Assembly: GCA_026874595.1 (NCBI GenBank)
Contig: CM049314.1
Coordinates: 24,131,729 to 24,195,728, forward strand
Length of the DNA: 64,000 nucleotides
Reading direction: 5' to 3'
DNA from: Sipunculus nudus
Lineage: Eukaryota > Annelida > Sipuncula > Golfingiida > Sipunculidae
A program made the translations under genes and the position numbers. How positions within the stretch are numbered: the stretch's first letter is position 1; the number at the start of each line of letters is the position of its first letter. Below the pieces are notes generated by a model, which was given only the letters and a program-made list of their open reading frames with translations, was not told where the DNA came from and ran no database searches. Shown here piece after piece: positions 33,541 to 47,266 of this stretch.

Positions 33541-34820
33541 CAGTGGAACCCCGGGCTGCGGACACCCCTCTAGGACGGACACCCCGCCTAACGGACATTT
33601 TTTAGGACTGACCGAGCGTTTTTTCTCTTTTAAGAACCCCTCTTGGGCGGACACTCCGCTATTCAGGACAACGGACACTTTTTGTCCGCACAATGACCAA
33701 AATCATCCCGGCTAACGGACACCAAGCGGCCGCCCTGATCGATGTCGGCACAAAAAATTTGTAATACAAATATGGCCTGTTTCCGGTACGCCTTATATCC
33801 ATTAAATATTCTTATTATTAAGGAATATATCGCACAGACTACAGAACCTGGGCTAGTTTTACTCAATTTACCTTATTTTTCAGCTGGATCATTGAAAGGT
33901 ATTTATCCATTTATCCATAGCAGTTCCATAAAATGACAGAATTCACGAATTTTCTAATGAGCCGAGCTTTTAGTGAAGCTACATGTTCATTCTGAATTCG
34001 GGCCACATTATTCTAACAGAGGCCCAGGAGCGAGGATAATGACGTATCTGTTATACTTCCCGACGATAAAAGTCACGGGTCATGACCTCTCGCCTGGACG
34101 GGGGCTCAGCTAGACTTTAGATCAAAGACGATCAAAGACGTTTAAATTGCAAATGTATGGTGACGTATGCGTTCAGTCACTGCTCAGAATGACTCGCTCA
34201 TTATATCACACCCGGACGATCACTGTCACGGGTCATGACCTCTGACCTGGACCGGGAGCAAATCCCTGATCCTGTTACATTTGCATCTCGGAAATTAGTC
34301 CCATCTACCAATGATAAGGCGCATATAACATCATACATTTATTTATCATGTTTGCTTACGATGGCGAAGATTTGTAACAGAACTTGAACGAAATGTCAGA
34401 AATTGATTTATTTCATAAGCGATTCTTTTAATGTCACGGAAAGAGTGAGAAATTCAGAAATTTTACGGAGAGAGTACAAATATACATTGAGAGGCCTACC
34501 AGTACGTCAAATCGATGTCGATCAATGTTAGAATATTATTTTCTCACAAGTAATTAATGACGATTATGTTCCAGTTCATATTTAAAGCCTCATTTTAAGA
34601 TAAAAATTAAAAACCACGACCGGTTGAAATTATCATTATTCACATATAGAATATATGTAAGATAAAATATTTGAAAAAAATACTGGCTTTCATGGTTGTC
34701 CTAGTCTCATACTTGGTCTCAACCGGTACTCCTTGGCTCGACCCCCTCTAGGGCGGACAACCCGCTATAACGGACAAACTGTCCGGTCCCGTGACTGTCC
34801 GCCCCAGAGGGGTTTCACTG
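33541..34820. mobile_element. pogo/Tigger-like element with TA target duplication
   Basis: Starts CAGTGGAACCCC after TA (33539-33540) and ends GGGGTTTCACTG before TA (34821-34822). Subterminal motifs CGGACA and ACCCCGC/AACCCGC recur near both ends. CAGTGGAACC-type ends with TA duplication fit pogo/Tigger elements of the Tc1/mariner superfamily. The 1.28-kb interior shows no transposase frame. In segmental copy 2 only the right part (39897-40307) survives. Confidence 0.65.
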
Positions 34821-35164
34821 TAGTGTCCGTCGTTCGTCCGTTAACAGGGCACGTTTTTAAACCGTTAAACCTACGAATCCAAAATTTGACATACAGTCAG
34901 ATGTCCTTAAGTTCTCATACTAAACCCAAAATTATAAAATATTTGCTAAAGGGACATGTGTACTTTGAAAACTGAAATTCTTGCAGCGAAATATAATATT
35001 TACCTGAAGTATCAAAGACTCTGATCTGAACGATTCCAAGAGAATTTAGAAGTATCAATTTTGAGAAACGACTCGGAACTGGGTGAGATGTTTACAATCG
35101 CATATACTAAGTTATATTATTTAGGTGAATACATGACAAATGCTTTATGGCTGTTGCACATTTT

Positions 35165-35932
35165 TCACAGGTGGATCTTTACAAATGAATAAAAAATGAC
35201 GGCAAATATACTAAGGGTTTGCCATCTCTTGACGAAAGATTCATTGGCTCTTTCTAAAATATCTGTTAAACATATAGCTATATTTAAAAGTTTACTAGCG
35301 CCAAAGGCGTTCTGTGTACAGAACATATCAAGTTCCATACTCAAAGCCGATGTCAATTGAAGGCTTTCCTTAAACGTTGGTCGCTATATTTTTGATGGGT
35401 CCAGATGTAAACGAAGGATATAATGCTAACACCACCAGACAAACAGAAACATAAAACCATCATGTTGACATTGGCTGTTCTAGCACACACAAAAATTTAC
35501 TGAACATTTAATATATTAACAACTCCGCGCTTGGTGATCAAAGAAGCGTCAGCTGGTACCAAAAAAGCGATGTTATTGAACGCAAAAGCAATGCAGAACA
35601 AACGTTATAAGCAGAAGCCATTTTCATTTTTGTTACCATTCCTCCAGGGAATTTCCCCTTTTAACAGTTCATAAAATCCTTTCATATATCTATCAAAATT
35701 GCCTCTAAGGGCCCTCTTTGAAATTTGAAATATTGGTCCTACAACGGAGAATACAATGATAGTTGTCAGGCCATGCCGTATACAAAGGACATGCTGGCAA
35801 CAAAACTAGACAACCAGAGGCAAAACAATCTCGCCATGACATTGGTTGTCCTTCATATGTGGACAGTTTGTATTCCAGAACTAGCATGACAGTAATATAA
35901 TTTAACCTCTCATCCCAAGATATAAGAAACAA
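35165..35932 (-). pseudogene. Decayed membrane-protein-like frame, tandem copy 2
   Basis: Best-preserved of three copies. From 35932: LVLEYKLSTYEGQPMSWRDC, FASGCLVLLPACPLYTAWPD, RTNISNFKEGP. After frameshifts: MKGFYELLKGEIPW, FNNIAFLVPADASL, MMVLCFCLSGGVSIISFVYI, QKYSDQRLRKAFN, and finally LLNIAICLTDILERANESF, VKRWQTLSIFAVIF. About 250 codons with several hydrophobic segments. Not recognised; a receptor-like product is a guess. Confidence 0.35.
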
Positions 35933-36629
35933 TCTCTTTTGGTGGTCATCTGAAATTTATTTTTGAAATAGAAATCAAGACATATTTCAGTATAGTGTCC
36001 TACAAAGACAAATGACCCTATTTTATACGCATTGCCGTGAGGTTTTGATAGAGAAAATAAATACTCGCAATCTCTCGGCACAGTACCGAGAGATGAATTA
36101 CACTAAATTATATTTTATTAGATTCAAAGTGTTTATTTTTTGTGTTGACATTTAATAGAAATATAGGATAGTCAAGTTGTCAGATATAAAATAAAATAAT
36201 TTATGGCCAAGGTTTGAGAAACTGAGGAGATCGGTTTCTCACATGTAATATCCGTAAGTATTCATATAATTTCCAAAAAAATGAATAAATCCCAATTAAG
36301 ATGGCGGCCATCTTTGTATAAGTCTCACGTTTCAAAAGTATTATTTAAGGCAATATTTTACCTTAAATAATAAATCGGGCATACCTGAAATCTGTCTTGT
36401 TTGTGTACAACGTGTGAGTGCCCTGCATTTTATCTATCAATGACTAAGGAATGACTAGTTATTTTTCTTTTCATTTCATTAAAATTTTCATAAAATTGAT
36501 AAGATAAACACATAACAAAAATCTCAGTATCCCGAATAGTCAAAAGCATGCTTGCCTACGGATAGGAATACGACAAAGGATAAATCACGTGGTGATATGC
36601 GAGTATTTCATAAATTGACAATTCAATGC

Positions 36630-37130
36630 ACAACATTCACATAAACGGTTATAGAATCATTTGTAATGTGGACAATTCATTTACAGTGGTTACTAATACG
36701 TCAGCGTTTCGCGTACAACATTTGTCTTATTACGTACCGTACATTACATGGTCTAGCGCCAAAAAATATCACCAAACTGGTTTCATCATTGCAACCACCT
36801 CGCCCTCTCAGGTCTTTAAATCAGTTCCTACTTTTTAAACAAGCAGTAGGTTTAGCCACGTTTGGCGGCAGGCCTTTTGCAAATATTGTCATAGAAATTA
36901 GGAACGAACTCCCATTAAATGTTTGCTTTTCCGACACACCGAATTTTTTTTAGGATCGGTTAAAGTCACATTTATTTAGGGAAGCGTACTTTTAGTGGTT
37001 TCTTATGTTTTCTTTGGATTTAAATGCTTTTTAAAAATATTTCATTCATTTTAATGTTTTAGTATATGGACAGTGTCTTGATCAAGCATACATGCTTAGA
37101 TATGATGCGTTTTATAAATGTATATAAAAA
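36630..37130 (+). pseudogene. CR1/L2-like LINE 3' end, tandem copy 2
   Basis: Frame 36666-36953 reads RFAYNICLITYRTLHGLAPK, NITKLVSSLQPPRPLRS, FKQAVGLATFGGRPFANI and RNELPLNVCFSDTP, the C-terminal region downstream of the polymerase motifs in CR1/L2-type LINEs. The noncoding tail follows and ends with TTTTATAAATG. Truncated at the 5' side. Confidence 0.75.
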
Positions 37131-39896
37131 TTAATTATTGACGTCCAGTGAAAAAAGTAATGTCAGTTTTACAACCTGCAATGTACTGTTATCGAGAAAA
37201 TGTGAGAGTAGGGAAAGTATGGTATAAGATATTTTCGCAAGGACCCGTGTGTGTGTGTGGCGGGGGGGGGGTGATGGTGCGGTGATATATCACCCAGATT
37301 GCAGTATACCTGCAATACCAATTAGATAAAAAAAATACCGTGGTGTGTCTTTTGTACCATTGAAATCTGATGTATAACGGAGCTTCCGAAAGATATGTAG
37401 GCCTAGTTAAAGTTGATGTGTCTTGGAAATAGTATTAGTAAAAGCGGTGGGGATTGGTCAATAGGCTTTAGGCGTTGTTGTCACCTCGAATTCCGTAGGC
37501 TGACGCTTAAATCAGTAGGGTCGGCATGTATGTAAAATACAGTAACATGCTATGATAGACAGTGAAAAAGCGCCCCCCCCCCCCCCCCCGAAATAAAAAT
37601 TGTCCTTGCATGTAAGGTAAAATGTTAGATGAGCTGCAATATTGGCATTTGCTGTTTTTATTGGAGGGACATTCAGTGCTGTTCTATTTTACCATGGCCC
37701 AAACTAAACATACTAAAAGGTGACCTGCAATCGTTAGGTGCTGCCCCCTGTAGCAGTACCCTGAACTATCCTGGGAAAACCATATGATATAAACATTTAA
37801 GCCTCCTCTCTTTATTTATAATTATGTTTGTGCAATGTTCTCCGTGCAGTCACAGGATGTATGTCTGAAGATATAATAAAAATGATTCATTCTCCGTCCA
37901 ATAATGTTTGTATTGTTAATATTTTCTTTTAATTTATATCAACTCGTGGCCGATCCATGGAGCATGGTCTCTTTGCTTATGAATACTTTGCATATCTCAC
38001 CAGAACTGTCATTAACCAGTTGACAGTTGTAGGTTAAGTTTCATCGCTACTGCGGTAAGAGGACATTTGGGCATCCGATACTCTCTTCATTAAAATATAT
38101 ACACATCTGCGATGGCTTTCTGTTAGCTGAGTTTTCAAATTCGCGATTTCGACAATTGAACAACACGAAAATTCGACGGCTTTATTTTACCATACAAGTA
38201 GAAAAATCTGAAAGCGTGTAATAATTGCATGTGTGTCCTTTGTGTATCGTACCTTTTTTGTCAGTATAATAACTAATAAAACAGGTTAATATATGCCATT
38301 AGATTAATAATAGTAATAATAATAATAATAATAGTAATAATAACAATAATTATTATTATTACTATTGTTATTATTGTTATTTTAATAATAAAATGATAAT
38401 AATAACAATAAAAATTATATTAATAGTTATTATTATTATTAATTATTATATTCATATGTTTATTATTATTATTGATATTAAAAATATTATTTATACCAAA
38501 ATGAAAAAAAAATCACATCTCTCTAATTATTATACACTTATTTATCTTTATCCATTTAATGAATACCATTCTAAGAAATTTTTTTCCATTACAGCAAACA
38601 AGAAAATATGCTTTTTCGTGTCCGATGTAGAGGCAAAATCAACCACTAGAATATTAGCATTGCAATTTACTAAATAACAATAACCCCCCCCCCCCCCCCC
38701 TATTACTTACTTTGATGAGTTGTGTCTGAAATTTTCTCTCTTACTAAAAGCATTTTGCACCTGGTTTATTATTTTGGAAGGTTGTCTTGCATTTTTGTTC
38801 TAATATTAACTGACTGTTGTCCATTATTAGTTGCTCTGTATAACAGCGTGATAACTGTAGTCTCTGAGGTCGAGGTAAGGCGTAAAGCTTCTGTTTAATG
38901 AATGTTCAAGTTCCACTCCTATCATTTTTGTAGTACATCGTTATCAGGAATCTTATTGTCGTTCATTTAATTAAGGCTATTCGAAATTTGCTCTCTGATT
39001 ATTAATTCCACACAGACGTTATCTTCATGTTTTGTCAACTCAGCTTACTGTAAATGTGAAATGAAATGAATGCTATCCATTTATTAATATTATTTACCCT
39101 CGAGAATTTGTTTAAACAGATTAATTACCTGACGGTTGTTTTTTTCATTATTTTTCTTATCGATACTGGGCGTGACAATTAAATTAAATTAAGGCTTCAA
39201 GTATAAAGAAATATCAAGATTTTGCAACATTTATTGTCAAAATGGATGAGTTGAAATCTATCCGTGAATATGTACAGACTTCCGGGTTTCTTAATGTTAA
39301 TAGATCAATTAAATACTGACTGGGTATAAAATGATCTGCAGGTTGTATCGACTTCGTTTTGAGTGTAGATACCTGCACTTGCGTCTAGATTTGAATATCA
39401 TTTATTAAAATTAATTCAAATCAACAGGTCTAAAAGTTTTTCTTCTATGAATATCATTTATTAAAATTAATTCAAATCAACAAGTCTAGAAGTTCTTCGT
39501 CTAAAGTCGTTTACATTAAGTGTTATTATCGAAATGTCTGTCAGCAGGGATTTTCTTGATGTTGTAAATTCTCAACTTAATTATTGTTTCATGAAAACCA
39601 ACGCCTCTCTCACTGCTTTCCTATATTTTACAGATATACCTATAATATACAATTTGTGCCCTCTTTATCGACAAGAAAGTACATTTTCACATTACAAATT
39701 TCAAAGAGTGGCTTACTGATAAAACACAAGATACATAAATGAGTTTTTGTAAAAATCGGTTATATACATACATGTAAGAAGTGTGGAAAAAAAGAAAAAG
39801 TGGTGCCTTTAAAAAATAATCCATAACCGTCCCTTATGTATAGAAAAAAAATGAAATGAGAATGTTGACACACACACGTTTATATATATATATATT

Positions 39897-40307
39897 ATTC
39901 CATGAGCGATTCTTTTAATGTCACGAAAAGAGTGAGAAATTCAGAAATTTTACGAAGAGAGTACAGATATACATTGAGAGGCCTACCAGTAGGTCCAGTC
40001 GATGTCGATCAATGTTAGAATATTTTTTTTCTCACAAGTAATTAATGACGATAATGTTCCAGTTCATATTAAAAGCTCCATTTTAAGAGAAAAATTAAAA
40101 TCACGACCGGTTGAAATTAACATTATTCACATATAACATATATGTAAGATAAAATATTAGAAAAAAATACCGGCTTTCATGGTTGTCCTAGTCTCATACT
40201 TGGTCTCAACCGGAACTCCTTGGCTCGACCCCCTCTGGGGCGGACAACCCGCTATAACGGAAAAACTGTCCGGTCCCGTGACTGTCCGCCCCAGAGGGGT
40301 TTCACTG
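39897..40307. mobile_element. Remnant right half of pogo/Tigger-like element
   Basis: Collinear with 34413-34820, ending GGGGTTTCACTG before TA. The left half and its flank are missing, joined directly to a (TA)n tract. Confidence 0.7.
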
Positions 40308-40919
40308 TAGCGTCCGTCGTCCGTCCGTTAACAGGGCACGTTTTGAAACCGTTAAACCTACGAATCCAAAATTTGACATACAGTCAAATGTACTTAAGTT
40401 CTCATACTAAACCCAAAATTATAAAATATTTGCTAAAGGGACATGTGTACTTTGAAAACTGAAATTCTTGCAGCGAAATATAATATTTACCTTAGTTATC
40501 AAAGACTCTGATCTGAACGATTCCAAGAGAAATCAATTTTGAGAAATGACTCGGAAATGGGTGAGATGTTTTCAAACTCTGTATCGCATATGCCAAGTTA
40601 TATTATTTAGGTGAATACACGACAAATGCTTATTGGCTGTTGCACATTTTTCACAGGTGGATCTTTACAACTAAATAAAAAATGTGTTTCCTTAACAGAC
40701 GTGTTTTCATTTCAACTCTGGGATTCGTCATATTGACAGGATACAAGTATAAAAATAATTTTCAGCTATGATCCTTGCTGATATCCACTTTTATGAGAAT
40801 TGTTTTTGTAATTTTTCATATTAACTATCAAAACTGTTTCCCATAAATATGGACATATGACGTGATTGATTTATCCTAAACGTATGATATGACATCCTAG
40901 ACTGTTTTCTAAAAATAAA

Positions 40920-41160
40920 CCTGCAATGAAGGTTCTATAAAGAACCATACACATTGGTCCCACCAAGAACCTGTTGAGGTTTCCCACTCAGTCCATCGTT
41001 AAGAATCTTTGGGGGTTCCTCTGAGAACCTATAAACAGGTTCTACATGGAACATGTAAGGTTTAATAAAATAACCCTCGGGAAATTAAAAAAAGAACCCC
41101 GTCTTTAAGGTTCCCCACTCAGTCCACTGTAAAGAACCCTTTTTTCTTAGAGTGTACCAT
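40920..41160. repeat. GGTTCT/AGAACC-rich element
   Basis: Several copies of AAGAACC and GGTTCT in both orientations and two copies of (C/T)CCCACTCAGTCCA. The end AAGAACCCTTTTTTCTTAGA followed by GTGTA resembles widespread non-autonomous DNA elements starting CACTCTAA. Confidence 0.5.
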
Positions 41161-43690
41161 CGCTCTTTAAGGTTTCACATTCCTGGCGCCAATTTATAAG
41201 AAAAATAGAATTTTGCAGAAGGCTTTTTATAACTACGGACCCATTACCTTCGGCACATATGCGAACAACCGTCTTAGGTTATTGGGTTTTATGTGTTTTA
41301 ACTTTGGCGCATGTAGTGTGCTTACTAACAGCTTGTTAATTAACAAGTTCCTACATCCTTCACATGGGAACATTTCTTAATAGGAACTGACCTCACCACC
41401 AGAGCACTTATGCCGCGCCATTTTGACCTAATTATTATAATGAGCCACGAAAACGCTCCTACACAGAATATCTTCCTTGCGACAGCTCTTTCCAGGACAA
41501 TAATGACCTCACAAAGGTCGATGATGTAGACATCGCATTGACTGACGTCATCATCTGGAATTGCTGCACAGATGAATATATCGTTGTCATTGTGAACCGT
41601 CTTGCAAAAATGTGGATTATTTGTCTCATCCGAGTTTCGTGCCATGCAGTTAACACATTATTATTCACGCGGTAGTTGGAGGAATGGCTCCTGCACCCTT
41701 TGGCCTAGAACTTTTTATACTGTCTCCTTGTATAAAAAATGTATCCCGGAAAACATGCCGACATGGGTACTGGTACAGACTACACGTGTTCTGTTTGATA
41801 GAGGTCTCCCAAATTAAGCACGTTTTATTATGATCAGGTGACTCACAGTTTACAGTAATATCGGCGACCTGATTGGCTGAATGGAACAAGAATACTCATG
41901 ATTATTCATTAAATGAATATGTTATTAAGGTCTCGTAAAGTTCATTGAGAGGTCAGTTACTTAAGGTTCATTCATATTATGTACTAAGAGTAAGCTAGAA
42001 ATCACATTTGACACAAAAGGTATATACACAGGCGGCTGTGGTTAAGTACCAGCCTCATCCGCAATGCAAGGACGTTAAAAAGCTGATTCGATATTATAAT
42101 ATTTTCATACGATCAGGAACCCCGTCAATCATCCAATTTTGTTTATATTAGATTTTATTATTATGTATAGACATCAATATTTATTTGACGACTCGGCAAT
42201 GTACCGCCATTCAATTAGAGTAAATTTTATAAAAGTGAACATAATGGGACAGTACGCGGTATTGCCATATCCATTGGATAGCTCCCTTACATTAGTTATG
42301 TTCATCATAGGTACATTTGTAATTGCACGACAAACATAAATAAAAGAATCAAATAAACCAACATATAAATACAAACAAAATTGTCAGGAGGGCACAATAC
42401 AAATTAATTTAGATCAAAATATTTAAGGTTTCCATATACCACTGGTGAAAGTAGACACGGTGATGCATATTTCAACATTTCATAACATGCTGGTACTTAA
42501 TAAAACAAAACATGTACTTTAATGTGTAAAACAAGTTCATTAAAATTCACTTGTCTGGGCAATGGTATTCACTCTGATTCCAGGTCTTAACTAAAGATAA
42601 ACACAAGCGGCATCTTGGCTTTGCTTCTACAAATTAGCCAAACAAATTAAGACCCAGTATTTTCTTGGTTTAATCTGCTTTAATTCGTCAGAAGTAAGAA
42701 CGTCTGCTTCATTTTTTTAACCATTGATTAATATAGTGGAGCATGGTGGTGCAATAATTCGGTTGGGTTGTGGCTTACCGCTTTGACCGCCGTCTGCGCT
42801 ATGACTCCTAGTCAAAGTCTTTACCAGAAGTGTTCGCTCTCTCGACCTGGGAATGAATTGGTCCATGTCATGAGCGGCAGGCATATAAAGAACTAATAAC
42901 CTTCTAGATCTTATAACGGCTGCCTAAGTTGCGTGCTCTTAGTAGGAAGCCGAAAAAAACTACAAGAATGAAAAGACCAGAAAGACAAATTTTAAAGTCG
43001 GTTGTAACTGATATCGTCCGTGATATCAGACAATTGAGCTCCAAATTTATCTAAAAATCATTTGAGTATAAATTGAACCAGCAAGTTAAATACAGAATAC
43101 AGAGCAGAGTTTAGACATCAGCCAGTTGTGAAAGGTACATAAACATTTGCAGTTATATGTGCATCATCTCGCGACACTACTTCCTTTTAATTAATTACAA
43201 AACGTTTTTGACAAAACATCCCCGCACACGGATCTACTTTCCCCAGTTCACTTGTTTTATAAGATGTTATGGTTCGGTGTGTAAATAAACATAGTCAACA
43301 TGAATCTGTCCAATATGATAAGATCTTCCGCATGCGCGACAACTTCAAGGAGAAGAACCATGACAGAAGAAACACAGAAGAAACACTTGCTTGAGGCTTG
43401 ACAATTGTCATTTGCGAAGTCGCGTGGTACGGTAGGTTAACATGTGGAGTGCGCGCTAAGGTTACACTTCGAACCACTAATCGCGCACGGTGTAAGCTTT
43501 TTCCCACTTGTACACAGGAGTAAGCAAACGGTTTTAGAAGAATATATTTGCAGATACCGTAATATCTTAAAGAGAAAACACTTTATATCCTGGATATCTA
43601 ATATAACCGATATGCGAATAGGCCACTTTAAGAGCATAGTCACTCCAGTTTCTTAGTCATGTCTGCTCTTTGCCCATCACCTCTGAATTG
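41161..43690. other. Noncoding stretch
   Basis: Several frames of 60-100 codons overlap at 41340-41890 on both strands, but none shows a domain or splice partners. No gene supported. Confidence 0.4.
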
Positions 43691-43699
43691 CAATGAAAA

Positions 43700-45065
43700 T
43701 AAAGCTCCGTTTCCACTTTCACGAATTTGACGCCGATGTTGAAATCGTGACAATTCGTGGTCAGTCGGGCTGTCGAGTAAACTTAATTTCTTTACGAGGA
43801 CGATTTTACACGAGAGGAATACGATGCCAGTACAACATGCTACGACAGTGACACAATGCCAGCACAAGGCTTTTAAGATTGTTCACGACTCCGTTTAGAC
43901 GTTCAAGAAACTGATACCACGATTTTCCTACGATTGGGCTTCGACTTGTAGACGATGCCTCTACGAACATTCAATCCTGCTACGCCATGGCTATAAAGTT
44001 CAGTAAAAACCACCTGTTTTTTTTTTATTTTGGATCTTGGTCTGCAACCAGGAATCATTGTTAGAGCGGCCTTGTTTGCTAACCATAACCGTCTTGACTC
44101 ATGAAAAGCAATAGAATGAGTGACAATCCAGCAGTTTAGGTGGACTGGAGTCCAAACTTGAGCTGTTTAAAGTAACGACTCCAGTCATTTTAAGTTGATA
44201 TACTCGACCCAGTTTAATCATGTCAATATATGGTCTCATCTGATCTGAATAAATGGACGATTACGATTTATTTTTATTGTGGCAACTTTGGCTTACATTT
44301 TTTTAAAACCAAATCGTGGTTAAATCAGATATAAAACTTTTGTATACTCGAAATATTAGTTAAAATATCTGAATAATTTATTCCTTAATTGGATATATAA
44401 TCCTTTTAATATAAAGTTGGCCCTTACACGAATTTTAACCACCGAAATGTCACCCTCCAAGGGTATGTGTTGAACTCGAATTTTAAAACATAAAACTCAT
44501 ACCTTATCATATTAACAGAGTTTTCAATATCCAAACACATCTTCCTTTAATCTGAATTCATAGTCAGCAAACTGTAATAATATCCTTCTCGTTTTGAAAG
44601 TCATCAATGAAAAAGAAAATAATTTTCCTTTAAATAAAAAAGACAAGTGAACACAAAATATACTCAGGCAGATAATGTTGATTTATTTACTTAATGCAAA
44701 AGTATTTTTTATCACATGGACGCTGTTTCAATGGAAAGATATTTGAATAGAACTAATTTGGAAAACAAGACTCAATGTACAAATATCAACTTAGACTAAA
44801 AATTTGATGGCCCATTCATACAAGAAAAGTTTACTAACTACATCGTTTATGGCCCTGTTAAATTCTTACGCTTCATCTGACGTTTTATGATCATGGCTCT
44901 TTGTTGAGTGGTTCTTGTTGCTGTCGTATTCCAGTCGTGCTGAAGTCGTGGCAATGTCGGGGTCATTCGTGACCATTCGTCACACAGTTTCACTTCACGA
45001 ATGATCACGAATTATGAGGACTTTGACATGATTTGCCAAGAAACTGTTACGACTGTGACAAAAAG
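43700..45065. mobile_element. Possible element with CACGAAT-rich inverted flanks
   Basis: Left flank (about 43650-43960) has CAGTTTCTTAGTCATGTC, TCGTGACAATTCGTGG, GGAATACGA and many CGA/TCG motifs. The right flank (about 44925-45065), read backwards, has CAGTTTCTTGG, AATTCGTGATCATTCGTG and GGAATACGACAGC. The alignment is loose and the ends are not fixed. Confidence 0.3.
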
Positions 45066-45070
45066 GCCTA

Positions 45071-45489
45071 ATTTTTGAATATTTCAAAAATAGCGCCATT
45101 AATTCTGAGTGCTCAAGGCATTGCTGCGAACATCGCCGAATGTCAAAGATATAATCTACGACACCCCCACGTCAGTTCATGGTGATTAAGCGCCAAATTC
45201 ATGGCGAAGGAGGCATAAAGTACCGTAGCTGTACCTGCGGCTGAGTCTGGACCTCGTGCAAAATAGAGGATAATAAGGTGGCTCAAAGGCCCACAAAGGC
45301 CAGTGAGATATTAAAAGCTATACCTCATTAAAAAAGGAAGTCCTATTCAGGTAACTTGTGTGTATTAAGGTTAATTGCCTACAGATACACCAGCTGGAAG
45401 CACGAACATTTTTATTTGTGAAGTCGGGGGTACGGTAGCCAGTAAGAAAAAAAAATCAACAAATAGATCAGGATTTTTCACAAAACAAA

Positions 45490-45535
<46 letters not shown>

Positions 45536-47266
45536 AATTGATTTTGAAAAGAGGGGTGAGGTAGATCGGTTTTATGATAAGTAAATGGTGTTCAATTACA
45601 CTAGTAGGCAGTTATAGGCCTCCGCAGGAGAAAAGAGGACGCAAAAAGTTGTTCTCGTGGGATAGACGCATATGGTTTCTTCACTTAAACTGATTTTTAG
45701 CGATACAGAAGACATTTCATGATTTTATGTTCTTAAAATATAGGTAAAATTAATATAAGATAGGATAATAAGATAAGATATAGTTTATTGATCTCTTATC
45801 AAGAAATTACATTGTGCCTGCATATCAATACAAAAGAAAAACCAGTAATTTCCGTTAAAAATACTATACAATGGTGTTACAACTGAAGAAGTAAAAATAC
45901 ATAGAATATACAATATTATATGATATACAAGAATTAAAATATCCATCGCAGTAAGGATATCACTGATATATCCACATTTCGCCCTCTTTTAACCCACAGT
46001 CCGGCATTGATCGCGGGTGTCCGTAGGCAACCACTTCTGAAAATATGTCGTAAATCAAAGTATTATTGATATGAGCATGTGTCATCTGTCATGATATCAA
46101 AGTTCTGTTTGGTATATTGTAGTTATGTCATCATGATTCCTACCTATAACCCTGCCTGCCCTTTCTCTATAATATTTCTGGTATATTTTTATCCCCTTTG
46201 GTTGCTTTACCACCCATGCGAACACTACCGAAACCAATACGAATGAAAAGTATACGCTAGGTATAGTCGAACACATGAAGCATATCCGAATGAACATAAA
46301 ATGACAGCAACATACGTTGGAAAAAGAGACAGGTGTTTATGTTTGCACAAACAAATTTCTCATGTCCCCCTCCCCACACCCCAATTCAGCCAGTTGCTAA
46401 CAAATAAACCTTAATATTTGTACATTTCTCGAACACCTAACCTTTTATAATAACAGGTCCTTAAGCACTGTTTTTTATCAGAAGTTTTGTTTTTTTAAAC
46501 AAAGTAGTCGAAACAAGATGAAGCATAGATTCAAACAAGGGTGCTAGGAGGTGAAATCAGTCCTTGTTCAAATTTGAATGGGCATCTGCTCACTATTGCT
46601 TTAACTGCTTAATATTGCTACAGTGCTTGGCGGATTCATTCAGAATGTTCTTGACAGTCCTATATTCATCATTAAAGGTTCATTATTAAAGCTAAATGAT
46701 TCAGAATATTTAACATTATCACAAAATAACCATTACCATAAATCATTTATTGCACATTAACTGATTACAAGAATCGCCCTAATGGAAAATCTAAGGTAAC
46801 ATTTCGATTAATTCATGGCCTCATGCCACTAGACGGAAGGATAAACATTTGACTTTGATGTTCACAGCACACCAAATTAATTAAACTTTTATTAAAGAAT
46901 CTACTATATCAATAAGCTATTATTCAATAACTGTAGACATTTAAGAGTATAGCATAGTCCTCTTTCTTGTATTCTCACACTGTCTTCTGTCTATCTTCTT
47001 TAGTGAGTTGATGCTGTTGCCTGTTGCTGTTATGTTCAAATTACGCTGATGGTTCAGATAAAATAAATCAAAGACAAATGATTCCAAATGTTTTGCTGCA
47101 TCATCAGACTCGGAAACTGCTCATTTAATACCGTTTTAACCATTCAGGATTTGTTTTTAATTATATGTTTTGCCGATTCTTGGTGTCAATGATGCTGCCA
47201 TATCAACATTATATCAATGTTGAATAAATGCCTTTTTCCTTGTGTAGTCTTGACTGATTATGTGCT
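45071..47266. other. Noncoding stretch 3' of gene B
   Basis: Contains a (TA)n tract (45492-45529) and a GATAAGATA-rich repeat at about 45755-45790. No exon seen. Genic sequence resumes at the gene B stop (47267). Confidence 0.4.

Larger units (their letters stand above)
27063..35195. repeat. Tandem segmental duplication, copy 1
   Basis: Begins ATGACGGCAAATATACTAAG and runs to ACAGGTGGATCTTTACAA..AATAAAAA, where copy 2 begins with the same ATGACGGCAAATATACTAAG at 35196. Shared order: decayed membrane-protein frame, LINE tail, noncoding blocks, AAT/ATT hairpin, tandem 60-bp pair, (TA)n, right half of a pogo-like element. Copy 1 alone contains the ISL2EU-like insertion and 33247-34412. Confidence 0.92.
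35196..40682. repeat. Tandem segmental duplication, copy 2
   Basis: Same order as copy 1. Differences: no ISL2EU-like insertion (precise junction at about 37932), loss of the equivalent of 33247-34412 (junction at about 39896, inside a (TA)n tract), a ~95-bp extra block with a C homopolymer at 37550-37640, and a second C homopolymer at about 38683-38700. Confidence 0.92.

Noticed and set aside
41340-41890. Several overlapping frames of 66-101 codons on both strands
   Set aside because: Mutually exclusive overlaps and no family resemblance; no basis for choosing any as a gene.
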